The position numbers were made by a program, and so were the translations under genes. The notes under the pieces are model-generated. The model ran no database searches, was not told the DNA's origin, and saw only the letters and a list, made by a program, of their open reading frames with translations. Positions 19,111-27,133 of a stretch of 39,070 nucleotides of DNA are shown in pieces; position 1 is the stretch's first letter; each line of letters starts with the position of its first letter. This DNA comes from Burkholderia sp. E7m39 (GTDB taxonomy: Bacteria; Pseudomonadota; Gammaproteobacteria; Burkholderiales; Burkholderiaceae): the NCBI GenBank assembly GCA_001319865.1, contig BBSL01000282.1, forward strand, positions 1 to 39,070, given 5' to 3'.

Positions 19111-19141
19111 CGCGCGTCTGTGCATCGAGCGCAGACGCGCG
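19111..19141. other. Strong hairpin between convergent genes
   Basis: The 13-bp arms at 19111-19123 and 19129-19141 (CGCGCGTCTG...CAGACGCGCG outer part, with one G-T pair inside) enclose the loop ATCGA. It sits in the 77 bp between the stops of the small unknown gene and the porin gene. Neither strand has a T-run after it, so it is not a classical terminator, but it may stabilise 3' ends or block read-through. Confidence 0.55.
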
Positions 19142-19153
19142 ATGCTCACGCGT

Positions 19154-20203
19154 CTAGAAGCGATGCCGCATGCCGACACGCAACCCGGCTTGCGTATTCG
19201 AACTGGACGGACCGCCGAGCGCGGCCTGCACTTGCGCGCCGAACGCGTGATCGTGCGCGAGTGCGGCAACGGCATAGACGTCCGTTCGCTTCGAGAGGCT
19301 GTAGTCCGCCGTCAGCGTGAACTGGTTTGCGCTGCCCATGCCGTTGTTGCGCCTTTGATACTGCGCGCCGCCGCCCAACGCAACAGCAGGCGTGACGTTA
19401 TATGACAGGCCGCCTTCGAACGTCGTCGCGCGCGGGCGATCTCCGTCGCTCAGACGCACGTCGGTGACAAGCCCGAACAGTCTTGCCGCACCGAAGTTAT
19501 AGGCCGCGCCCGCCGCCCATTCCTGGAGATTGCCGCCGCCGCTGACGTCGTGCTGCCCGTAGTAGGCCACGGACGCGCCGAACGGCCCGTTCGCGTAGTT
19601 GACGATGAGGCTCGACGTGCTGCCGCGTCCGACCGAGCCGGGCGTGTTGCCGAAGCCGAACATCGCGCCTGCCGAAAACCCCGCGAAGGTCGGTGTCACG
19701 TACTTCACCGCGTTGTCGACCTGATCTCCCCACACACGATTGTCGAGCGCATAGCCGCCTGCCGCATACGCGGGCAGGCTCCACGCGAGCAACCCGGCGG
19801 GCGTATTGGATGCCACGGCATAGGCCGGCATCTGGTCGCCGACGAAGTCGTATTGCCGGCCGAGCGTCAGCGCGCCCCAAGGGCCGGATAGTCCCACATA
19901 AGCTTGCCGCCCGAATTCCAGCCCGCCCTGGCCGAGTGCGCCGTTTGACAACTGGTAGCCGTTCTCCAGCACGAAGTCGACGTGCTGCTGCCCACCGAGA
20001 TCTTCCGTGCCGCGCATGCCCCATCGATCGCCTTGCGACGATCCCGAAACGAATTGCCAGTTCGAACCGTGCGCTTGGCCGTTGACCACGTTATTCGTGT
20101 AGGTGATGCCAGCGTCCATGATTCCATACAACGACATCGACGCCTGCGCGCAGGCGGCACCGGACACGCCGAACATCATAATTGCCGTCATCCTCTTTTT
20201 CAT
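19154..20203 (-). CDS. Gram-negative trimeric porin
   Basis: This 349-residue outer-membrane 16-strand porin is of the Burkholderia/Neisseria type. The signal peptide ends after ACAQA (about residue 21), and the mature protein starts SMSLYGIMDAGITY, the usual first strand. Other family text is GSSQGDRWGMRGTEDLGG, VGLSGPWGALTLGRQYDF, and the terminal strand GLRVGMRHRF with the final Phe used for assembly. The ATG is at 20203. It lies 201 bp downstream of the FAH-family gene in the same direction, but with its own leader containing an inverted repeat. It may be the outer-membrane entry route for the substrate of the neighbouring catabolic operon; that is inference. Confidence 0.93.
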   Translation of the reverse strand: MKKRMTAIMMFGVSGAACAQASMSLYGIMDAGITYTNNVVNGQAHGSNWQFVSGSSQGDRWGMRGTEDLGGQQHVDFVLENGYQLSNGALGQGGLEFGRQAYVGLSGPWGALTLGRQYDFVGDQMPAYAVASNTPAGLLAWSLPAYAAGGYALDNRVWGDQVDNAVKYVTPTFAGFSAGAMFGFGNTPGSVGRGSTSSLIVNYANGPFGASVAYYGQHDVSGGGNLQEWAAGAAYNFGAARLFGLVTDVRLSDGDRPRATTFEGGLSYNVTPAVALGGGAQYQRRNNGMGSANQFTLTADYSLSKRTDVYAVAALAHDHAFGAQVQAALGGPSSSNTQAGLRVGMRHRF

Positions 20204-20232
20204 CTGTCGTCGTAAGTAACTTATTATTAAAT

Positions 20233-20251
20233 GCCGATTTGACGAATCGGC
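20233..20251. promoter_or_regulatory. Inverted repeat upstream of the porin gene
   Basis: GCCGATT and AATCGGC form perfect 7-bp arms with a 5-bp spacer (TGACG), 30 bp before the porin start codon. It could be an operator or a hairpin in the leader RNA. Between it and the start the leader is AT-rich (TTTAATAATAAG on the coding strand). Confidence 0.4.
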
Positions 20252-20404
20252 TATATGACGGGGATCGGATTCGCCGCTATTGGCTTGCGGGTTCGCCCTG
20301 AACGGGCCGTATCGCCGCAGGCGGAAACATCTTCATGCATGCCGACGGCAAGAGTGCGTCGGCACGCTTAATGCCGGGATTTCCGTCGATCGCGTTCGTC
20401 CGCC

Positions 20405-21319
20405 TCAGATCGCGACAACAGGATTGCGCAGCGTGCCGATCCCCTCGACGCGCGCCTCGATCACGTCGCCGGGCACCATCCACTCCTGCGGCGTGCGGCC
20501 CGCGCCCACACCCGAGGGCGTGCCCGTCGCGATGATGTCGCCGGGTTCGAGCGTCATCGCGGATGCAATGTCCGCAATCAACGCGGGCACCTTGAAGTAC
20601 ATCTGCGCGGTGTTCGCATGCTGCATGAACTCGCCGTTCTTCGTCAGCGACAGTTCAAGGTCGTGCGGATCGGGTATCTCGTCGGCTGTCACGATGCATG
20701 GGCCCATCGGGCAATACGTGTCCTGACCTTTCGAGAAAATCCATTGACCGGCGCGGCGGTTGTCGCGCGCGCTGATGTCGTTGATGACGGTGTATCCGAA
20801 CACGCATGACATCGCCTCAGCCTCGCTGATGCGCCGCGCGCTGCGGCCGATCACGACGCCCAGTTCGACTTCCCAGTCGAGTTGCCGCGTGATCTGCGCG
20901 TCGTGCTCGATGGCTTCGCCGGGGCCGATGACGGAAGTGGGCGGCTTGCTGAACACGACGGGCTTGTCGGGCATCTCTTTCGCGGTGTCGAGCGAACGGC
21001 TCGATTCGGCAACATGCTCGACATAATTTAAGCCGATGCCGAAGATGTTCTTGCGCGGCCGCGGTATCGGCGCGAGCAGGCGCACGTTGCTGAGCGCCGT
21101 CGCCGCGCCGATGGGCCAGGCGGCGCGGCCCGCGGGTATCAGCGTTTTCAGCAGATCGAGCGCGGCCGGCCCTGCATCGATCAGTTCCAGCATCGTCGAC
21201 GGCAGGTCCGCTTCGTGCAATTGACCGAGCCGTTCGACGTCGACCACCTGCTCGTCGACGAGCACGCCCACGCGCGCCGCGCGCTCGCGCGCGCGATCCT
21301 GATAAGTCACTAACTTCAT
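20405..21319 (-). CDS. Fumarylacetoacetate hydrolase family protein (candidate fumaryl/maleylpyruvate hydrolase)
   Basis: This 304-residue cytoplasmic metal-dependent C-C hydrolase belongs to the FAH superfamily. The N-terminal part (1-70) is followed by the catalytic domain. Seen motifs are NIFGIGLNYVEH, the metal-binding LDWEVELGVVIG, GYTVINDISARDNR, KGQDTYCPMGPCIV and the terminal MLEPGDIIATGTPSGVG-like text (TLEPGDIIATGTPSGVG). The ATG at 21319 is 2 bp past the stop of the gentisate-dioxygenase-like gene, so the two are one operon. In gentisate pathways an FAH-family hydrolase splits maleyl- or fumarylpyruvate into pyruvate and a C4 acid. The same step is likely here on the product of the adjacent ring-cleaving enzyme. 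Confidence 0.88.
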   Translation of the reverse strand: MKLVTYQDRARERAARVGVLVDEQVVDVERLGQLHEADLPSTMLELIDAGPAALDLLKTLIPAGRAAWPIGAATALSNVRLLAPIPRPRKNIFGIGLNYVEHVAESSRSLDTAKEMPDKPVVFSKPPTSVIGPGEAIEHDAQITRQLDWEVELGVVIGRSARRISEAEAMSCVFGYTVINDISARDNRRAGQWIFSKGQDTYCPMGPCIVTADEIPDPHDLELSLTKNGEFMQHANTAQMYFKVPALIADIASAMTLEPGDIIATGTPSGVGAGRTPQEWMVPGDVIEARVEGIGTLRNPVVAI

Positions 21320-21321
21320 GT

Positions 21322-22440
21322 TTACCTCGGTGTGGCTTGATAAGCCTGATGACCGTCGTTGGGCAAGTACGCCTGCTCGTGATAGATGGCGAGCGACTTC
21401 ATGACGGGAAAATCGTTGAACGAGAACAGACACGCATCGTCGTTCGGCGCCGTGTTGACGTGTTCGTGCCAGCTCCACGACGGCACGCAGAAGATGTCGT
21501 GCTCTTTCCAGTCGAAACGTTGGCCCGCGATCACGGAATAGCCGCTGCCCTTAGCGACGTGATAGACGACGTTGCCCGTGTGACGATGCGCGCGCGTGTG
21601 CTCGCCAGCGCGAAGCATCTGCATCTGCGCGCCCATCGTCGGCATGACGGCGCCACCTGTCACAGGGTTCACGTACTCCATCACGACGCCGTCGTAAGGC
21701 GAGCCCTCCGTTGCACTCGCGTAGCGGCGCAGCGCCTCGTATGTGCTGTCCCAGCTGTATTTCAGCAAAGGCGAATACGGTTTGCGCCAGTCGGGTTCGA
21801 GCGGCTTGAGCGCGGCATTCGCATACGCGAGATGCGACGCGTTCAGCGGCCGCGCAATGTCCTGGTGCAGGTTGGAATGCACTTCGTAGAAGTTCGCTTC
21901 CAGCGCATTGATCAACGGAATGTCGAGCCCGTCTTGCCAGATGCACGGCGACGTGCCGCCGCCGTCAATGCCGTGCTCATGCCATGTCCCGTTGGGCGTG
22001 ATCACGAAGTCGTTGGCCCTGAGCGTCAGACGTTCGCCGTCGACGATCGTGTACGCGCCGCTGCCTTCGATGATGAAGCGCAGCGCCGACGCCATGTGCC
22101 GGTGCGCCGACGCCGCTTCGCCAGGCTTCATGACCTGCAGGCCCGTATAAAGCCATCCGACTGCCGCGCTCACGTCGCGGCGCTTCGGGTTGACGAGCAT
22201 CACCACGCGCCGCCCGGCGTCCTCTGGGCGTACGAGTTCGAGCGATTGCAGGACCATCGGCCGCAATGCTTCATATCGCCACAGCATCGGCACAGCGTGC
22301 GGCGTGGGCTCCCACGGCTCGATGTCGTTCGCTACGGTCCACAGCGCGCCCGCCTCGTGTCGCGCGAGCGCCGCGTAATAGGCGGCCAGCTCGGGCGTGT
22401 CGACCACACGGGCTCGCCCGGCTACGTCGTCACTGTGCAT
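21322..22440 (-). CDS. Gentisate 1,2-dioxygenase-like double cupin
   Basis: This 372-residue cytoplasmic Fe(II) ring-cleaving dioxygenase belongs to the gentisate/salicylate/1-hydroxy-2-naphthoate group. The first cupin holds the iron ligands H113 and H115 (SAHRHMASALRFIIEG) and H154 (NGTWHEH). The 2- and 39-residue spacings equal those of known gentisate and salicylate dioxygenases. The second cupin repeats HRHTGNVVYHVAKG and SWSWHEH. The start overlaps the nitrilase gene by 11 bp and the stop is 2 bp before the FAH gene. Lying in a kynurenine-type operon, its substrate may be a 5-substituted anthranilate instead of gentisate itself. Confidence 0.87.
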   Translation of the reverse strand: MHSDDVAGRARVVDTPELAAYYAALARHEAGALWTVANDIEPWEPTPHAVPMLWRYEALRPMVLQSLELVRPEDAGRRVVMLVNPKRRDVSAAVGWLYTGLQVMKPGEAASAHRHMASALRFIIEGSGAYTIVDGERLTLRANDFVITPNGTWHEHGIDGGGTSPCIWQDGLDIPLINALEANFYEVHSNLHQDIARPLNASHLAYANAALKPLEPDWRKPYSPLLKYSWDSTYEALRRYASATEGSPYDGVVMEYVNPVTGGAVMPTMGAQMQMLRAGEHTRAHRHTGNVVYHVAKGSGYSVIAGQRFDWKEHDIFCVPSWSWHEHVNTAPNDDACLFSFNDFPVMKSLAIYHEQAYLPNDGHQAYQATPR

Positions 22441-23491
22441 GATGATCGTCCTCGCGTCGTTTGAAAGTCGCTTCCGTGGTTCGCTCCGTTGCAGACGCGC
22501 TCCCCTCGGGCGACAGATGAGCCGCCGCTTCCATCACGTCGATGGAAGGCTTTGCGCGCTTGTCCACGGTCACGCCGAATATGTCGAAGCGGTTGTAATG
22601 GCCGACGATGTCATGCATCTGCTTCGGCTGGATACAACGCCGCAGATCGATCTGCGCGTAGACGATGCCCTCGCGATCGATGAGCGGTTCGGTGAGCAGC
22701 CGGCCGTCGGGTCCGAAAATGCCGGAAAACGCGCTGTGTTCGCGTTCGAGCAGCGCGCGCGCATTGCTGTCGTTGCCCGCGACGGTATCGATGATCGACT
22801 CCGACAGGCTCGAGCACGACACGATCGAAAACACCTTGCCTTCAAACGAATGCGCAGCGGCGCGGACCTTGATCGCCTCGACCATGTCGTAGTCCTTCGG
22901 CGCCACAGGCAGCGCGATGTAGTTCGCGACGTGGATCAGTTCGCCCTGCGCGAGCAGCGCATAGCGCGCGAGCGTGTTGGTGTTTTCGCCGCACGCGAGC
23001 GCGCCGAGCGGACCCAGCTCCGTCTCGTAGACGTTCAGCGAGCTGCCGTCGCCGCCCGTCCACGTGAGTTTTTCGGCCCACGTCGGCACCAGCTTGCGAT
23101 GCCGGCCGAGCAGATTCCCGTCGGCGCCGATAAAGAGCACCGTGTTGTACAGCACGCCATAGCTGTGCCGTCCGCGCTCGTTGACGCCAATCACCACATA
23201 ACAGTTGGCGTCGCGCGCCGCCGCGCGCAACCGGTCGACGTGCGGTCCCGGCACGTCGATCGACGCGAGGTACAGGCGCTCGTACCACGCGCTGCCCTCG
23301 ACAGGCGTCATCGTCCAGTTCCAGTACGGATAGCCCGCCACGAAAACTTCCGGAAACGCGATCAGTCGCGCGCCTTCGTTAGCCGCTTCGCGTATCAGCG
23401 CGCAGGCGAGATCGACCGTTGCATCGGCATCGAGATACACGGGCGCTGCCTGCACGGCCGCTGCGATAAAAGGAGTGGAATACGCTCTCAT
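22430..23491 (-). CDS. Nitrilase (carbon-nitrogen hydrolase superfamily)
   Basis: This 353-residue cytoplasmic enzyme has the Glu-Lys-Cys triad at E48 (AFPEVFVAGYP), K133 (HRKLVPTWAEKLTW) and C167 (LACGENTNTLARYALL). The CGEN form, the YPYWNW segment and the overall length place it in the true nitrilase branch and not with amidases or carbamoylases, although the substrate cannot be read from sequence. Its ATG overlaps the permease stop as ATGA at 23491. Its stop overlaps the dioxygenase start by 11 bp. In this operon it may hydrolyse an aromatic or indolic nitrile, or a C-N bond of the ring-cleavage product. The last 35 residues are charged and low in complexity. Confidence 0.85.
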   Translation of the reverse strand: MRAYSTPFIAAAVQAAPVYLDADATVDLACALIREAANEGARLIAFPEVFVAGYPYWNWTMTPVEGSAWYERLYLASIDVPGPHVDRLRAAARDANCYVVIGVNERGRHSYGVLYNTVLFIGADGNLLGRHRKLVPTWAEKLTWTGGDGSSLNVYETELGPLGALACGENTNTLARYALLAQGELIHVANYIALPVAPKDYDMVEAIKVRAAAHSFEGKVFSIVSCSSLSESIIDTVAGNDSNARALLEREHSAFSGIFGPDGRLLTEPLIDREGIVYAQIDLRRCIQPKQMHDIVGHYNRFDIFGVTVDKRAKPSIDVMEAAAHLSPEGSASATERTTEATFKRREDDHHAQ

Positions 23492-24891
23492 GCAAGCTCC
23501 CTGGCAACGTCGGCAGCGAACGTGCGGCGCTTCACGAACGGATAGCAGAGGCTCAGCACGAACAGCATCGGAATACCCGTGACGAGCGTCATTCTGAATT
23601 GCGGCAGCAACAGCGTCGTTGCCAGAACGCCGAACATCAGCGCGCCGCCGGCAATCGTCATCAGCGGGAATCCCCACATGCGAAACGAGAGCACGACGCC
23701 GTCGCGCTCGGCGGCGCGCCGGAAGCGATAGTGCGTGACGAAGATCATGAACCACGCGAACAAGGCGCCGAACATCGCAATCGACATCACGAGAAGAAAC
23801 GAGCCGTGCGGAAACGTGACGCTGCACAGACCGGCAAACGCGACGCCGAACGTCGAGAACATCAGCGCGCGCAGCGGCACGCCGCCGCGTGTGAGCGTGC
23901 CGAGAAAAGCGGGTGCCTGTCCGCCGCGCGAAAGACTGAAGATCATGCGCGTGGCAACGTACAGTTGTGCGTTCATCGCCGAGAGCGCCGCCGTCAGCAC
24001 GACAAAGTTCATCACGCTGGCACCGTACGGAATACCGATCAGGCGCATCACCAGAACGAACGGACTCTCTCCCGTGCCCGCTTTTTGCCACGGCACGATG
24101 CAGACCATCAACGCAATCGTGACGATATAAAAGAACATCAGCCGGAAGAACGCCGATTTGAACGCCTGGCGCGCGGCGCGCTTCGGCTCTTTCGCTTCGC
24201 CCGCAGCGACGGCGATGAACTCGATGCCGATGAAACTGAAGATCGCAATCACCACGCCAAACCAGGTTCCGCCGAAACCCTTTGGAAAGAAGCCCTCGTT
24301 GCGAAAGTAATTGCCGAAGCCGATCTGGCTCTGCGCAGGCGCGTCGATTACCGTGATGGTGCCGATCGCGATGAACGCGACGATCGCCACGACCTTGACG
24401 ATCGCAAACCAGTACTCGGCGGAACCGAAAATGTTCACGCTGCTCGCGTTGACGAGAATGATCAGCCCGGAAAAGAGGACGATCCACACCCACGCGGGCG
24501 ATTGCGGAAACCAGTACTCCATGTAGACGGAAACGGCTGTCACTTCCGCGCCGATCACGAGCACGACGGAAATCCAGTACGCGTAACGCACCAGGAAGCC
24601 CATCCACGGCCCGAGATAGTGCTCGGCGTAGGCGCCGAACGAGCCCGTCGTCGGATGCGCGACCACCATCTCGCCGAGGCATCCCATCAGCAGCAACGCG
24701 ACGAGCGCGCCGATTGCATAGCTAATCACCACGCTCGGCCCGGCGATCTGGATCGCCGCGCCGCTGCCCAGGAAAAGACCCGTGCCGATCGCGCTGCCGA
24801 TGGCGATCATCGTCAGCTGCGGCTGGGTCAAACGTCTGGCAAGATCGCCCTCGCGTTGGGCGATCGAGCTGAATTGCGCTTCACTCGTCAT
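23488..24891 (-). CDS. Amino acid permease (APC superfamily, AAT/GABA permease type)
   Basis: This 467-residue inner-membrane proton-coupled amino-acid importer has about 12 transmembrane helices. The N-terminal motif RRLTQPQLTMIAIGSAIGTGLFLGSG is diagnostic of the amino acid transporter family that includes AroP, PheP, GabP and LysP. Further family text is IGIEFIAVAAGEAKEPKRA and AALSAMNAQLYVATRM. The ATG at 24891 has GGAGAC just upstream; a much longer open frame upstream runs over the kynureninase gene and is not real. It lies 74 bp after kynU and overlaps the nitrilase start as ATGA. It probably imports the tryptophan-like substrate of the operon. Confidence 0.9.
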   Translation of the reverse strand: MTSEAQFSSIAQREGDLARRLTQPQLTMIAIGSAIGTGLFLGSGAAIQIAGPSVVISYAIGALVALLLMGCLGEMVVAHPTTGSFGAYAEHYLGPWMGFLVRYAYWISVVLVIGAEVTAVSVYMEYWFPQSPAWVWIVLFSGLIILVNASSVNIFGSAEYWFAIVKVVAIVAFIAIGTITVIDAPAQSQIGFGNYFRNEGFFPKGFGGTWFGVVIAIFSFIGIEFIAVAAGEAKEPKRAARQAFKSAFFRLMFFYIVTIALMVCIVPWQKAGTGESPFVLVMRLIGIPYGASVMNFVVLTAALSAMNAQLYVATRMIFSLSRGGQAPAFLGTLTRGGVPLRALMFSTFGVAFAGLCSVTFPHGSFLLVMSIAMFGALFAWFMIFVTHYRFRRAAERDGVVLSFRMWGFPLMTIAGGALMFGVLATTLLLPQFRMTLVTGIPMLFVLSLCYPFVKRRTFAADVARELA

Positions 24892-24965
24892 GCTGTCTCC
24901 TTCGTTGTTTGAGTCGGGACGTCGGGCCTGCGGGCCGCCGGGCTGGATGGCGCCCGCCGTGCCCG

Positions 24966-26195
24966 TCAGGTGAAATCGCGCCGTTGCTGAAATGCCGGCT
25001 TGTCCCATTCGCGTCGCTGCATGATGTCGTCGATCGCATCGACGAGTTCCGCGACTTCTTCCTGCGTGTTGTAGAGGGGCGCGAAGCCGAATCGCATGTA
25101 ATCGGGCATGCGAAAGTCGCCGATGAACTTGCGCGCCGCGAGCGCCTGCATGACGCCGTAGCCTTCCGGGTGCCGCAACGAAACGTGGCTTCCGCGCAGC
25201 GATGCAGCGCGAGGCGACGCGACGACGAAGCCGTGCGGCGCGAGTTGCGCGTCCACGCGTTCGATGAAGCGCTGTGTCAGTTGCAGGCTTCGTTCGCGCA
25301 GCGCTTCGAGCGGCACGCCGTCGAAGAGATCGAGCGCGCGCGACAGCACCGACAGTCCGATCACGGGATGCGTGCCGCACAAGAAGCGCGACGTGCCTTC
25401 GGCGGGACGATAGTCAGGCGCGAAGTCGAACGGCCTGGCGTGGCCAAACCAGCCCGCGAGCGGCTGCTCGCAGTCGTTCGCGTGACGCTCCGCGACGTAC
25501 AGGTAAGCGGGCGCGCCGGGACCGCCGTTCAGATACTTGTAGCCGCATCCGACCGCGAAGTCCGCCTCGCATGCGTTCAGGTCGCACGGCACGCCGCCCG
25601 CCGTGTGCGAGAGATCCCACACGATCAGCGCCCCCGCGCGATGCGACGCCTGCGTGAACGCGTGCATATCGTAGATTTCGGCGCTGCGATAGTCGACGTG
25701 CGTCAGCACGACGGCAGCGACATCGGTGTTCAGGTTCTCGATGATCCTGGCGGCGGGCACGGCGACGACCGTCAGTCCAAACAGCTTCGCCACCTGGTCG
25801 ACGATGTAGAGGTCGGTCGGAAATGCATCCGCGTCGGTGACGATGGTCTTTCTGCCCGGCCGCAAGCGCACTGCGCTGACGACCACCTTGAAGAGATTCA
25901 CGGAAGTCGAATCGCATGCGACGACTTCAGTGGGCTTCGCGCCGATCAGTCTCGCGATCTTCGCGCCCGCGCGCTGCGGCAGCGTGCGCCATTCAGCCTC
26001 GTGCCACGAATGAATCAGGCCAAGGCCCCATTCGTGCGTGATCACATTCGATGCGTGAAGCTGCACGACCCGCGGCATCAGACCCAGCGAATTGCCGTCG
26101 AAATACCGTACGCCGTCGGGAATCAGAAAGCGCTCGCGAGTGGAAGCGAACACATCGGGCGCGCCCGTTGCGGATACCGCCTGTTGCACCATCAT
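24966..26195 (-). CDS. kynU: Kynureninase
   Basis: This 409-residue cytoplasmic PLP enzyme splits kynurenine-type amino acids into an anthranilate and alanine. Family text is abundant: YFDGNSLGLMPR, WGLGLIHSWHEAEWRTLPQR, CDSTSVNLFK, FPTDLYIV, VVLTHVDYRSAEIYDM and WDLSHTAGGVPCDLN. The PLP lysine is K220 in GCGYKYLNGGPGAPAYLYV. The ATG at 26195 overlaps the stop of the dioxygenase gene as ATGA, which fixes the start and indicates translational coupling; a second ATG follows directly. The text is close to ordinary kynureninases, so the basic reaction is likely unchanged even if the ring is substituted. Confidence 0.93.
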   Translation of the reverse strand: MMVQQAVSATGAPDVFASTRERFLIPDGVRYFDGNSLGLMPRVVQLHASNVITHEWGLGLIHSWHEAEWRTLPQRAGAKIARLIGAKPTEVVACDSTSVNLFKVVVSAVRLRPGRKTIVTDADAFPTDLYIVDQVAKLFGLTVVAVPAARIIENLNTDVAAVVLTHVDYRSAEIYDMHAFTQASHRAGALIVWDLSHTAGGVPCDLNACEADFAVGCGYKYLNGGPGAPAYLYVAERHANDCEQPLAGWFGHARPFDFAPDYRPAEGTSRFLCGTHPVIGLSVLSRALDLFDGVPLEALRERSLQLTQRFIERVDAQLAPHGFVVASPRAASLRGSHVSLRHPEGYGVMQALAARKFIGDFRMPDYMRFGFAPLYNTQEEVAELVDAIDDIMQRREWDKPAFQQRRDFT

Positions 26196-27133
26196 GCCCC
26201 CAGCACCGTACGGATAGCCCACAACTCCGGAAAGAACCGGTGCTCGACGACATGTTTCAACCAGCCGACGCCCGCCGATCCGCCCGTGCCCGGCTTGAAG
26301 CCGAGAATGCGTTCGACGGATGTGAAATGGCGCCAGCGGTACTGCGAAAACAGATCCGCGATTTCGATCAGCGCTTCGCCGAGCAGATACAGATCGTTGT
26401 CGGGCGTGGGATCGGCGTAGACGGCCAGCCACGCTTTCTCGACATCGGCGTTCGACGCGTACGTCTCCGACCAGTTACGCTGCAATGCCCGCTCGGGCAT
26501 GCTGATGCCGCGCCGATGCAACAGCGCGAGCACGTCGTCGTAAAGGCTCGGCGAATTCAGCGATGCCTTGAGCTGCGGATACACGTCGGGATTGTTCGCA
26601 TGCGCCTGCGCCAGCCGCACGGACTTGTTGCCGAGGATGAACTCGACATGCCGGTACATGTACGATTGCTGCCCCGACGACACACCGAGGCAGTCGCGGA
26701 ACTCGTTGAAGCCGTTCGTCGTGATGGTCGACAGAACGTCCCACGTCTTCACCAGATATTCGAACAACCGCTTGATGCGCGGCGCGAGCGCAAGCGCGCC
26801 TGTCACGTCGTCGGCCTTGATGCGTTGCTGCATGTTGAAGGCTTCGTAGTGAATCGCCTTGAAGGTCAGCTCCTTGCACTGCGTCATCAGGATGAACACC
26901 ATCTCGTCGTGGCCATCGCTGCGCATATGTTGGAGGCTGAGCAGCAGGTCGTTACGGTGATAGTCGATGAACGGATTGCTCTTGCCGTCGAAGGCGATCA
27001 GCGGCTCGCCCGCCGTGGTCTTGACTGTCTCTTCGCGGCTCTCGTCCGTCGATATTGCGACGTCCTTGATCAGCGACAGTTCGAGTTCCGGGTTGCGAAT
27101 CTCCGGAATGACGCGTTTGCGTGGTGTACTCAT
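26192..27133 (-). CDS. Divergent tryptophan 2,3-dioxygenase family protein lacking the distal histidine
   Basis: This 313-residue cytoplasmic heme protein opens the indole ring in the kynurenine pathway. It keeps the substrate-carboxylate Arg (R146 in FNEFRDCLG), the SSG turn, GTGGSAGVGWL with T283, and the proximal heme ligand H269 in RWRHFTSVERILGF. Compared with human enzyme text FIITHQAYEL, the segment here is FILMTQCKEL, so the distal His (human H76, Xanthomonas H55) is Thr84. SGFQS is also changed to SGQQS. These changes suggest an altered substrate. ATGA overlaps join it to the formamidase upstream and kynU downstream. The family is certain; the exact substrate is not, so no kynA symbol is given. 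Confidence 0.88.
   Translation of the reverse strand: MSTPRKRVIPEIRNPELELSLIKDVAISTDESREETVKTTAGEPLIAFDGKSNPFIDYHRNDLLLSLQHMRSDGHDEMVFILMTQCKELTFKAIHYEAFNMQQRIKADDVTGALALAPRIKRLFEYLVKTWDVLSTITTNGFNEFRDCLGVSSGQQSYMYRHVEFILGNKSVRLAQAHANNPDVYPQLKASLNSPSLYDDVLALLHRRGISMPERALQRNWSETYASNADVEKAWLAVYADPTPDNDLYLLGEALIEIADLFSQYRWRHFTSVERILGFKPGTGGSAGVGWLKHVVEHRFFPELWAIRTVLGA

Noticed and set aside
23488..25380. A longer permease protein starting inside the kynureninase gene
   Set aside because: The extra N-terminal text is Arg/Ala-rich and antigenic to no family; the family N-terminus and ribosome site are at 24891.
24966..26432. A kynureninase starting upstream inside the dioxygenase gene
   Set aside because: The ATGA overlap at 26195 and the family N-terminus fix the start; the upstream text is out-of-frame dioxygenase.
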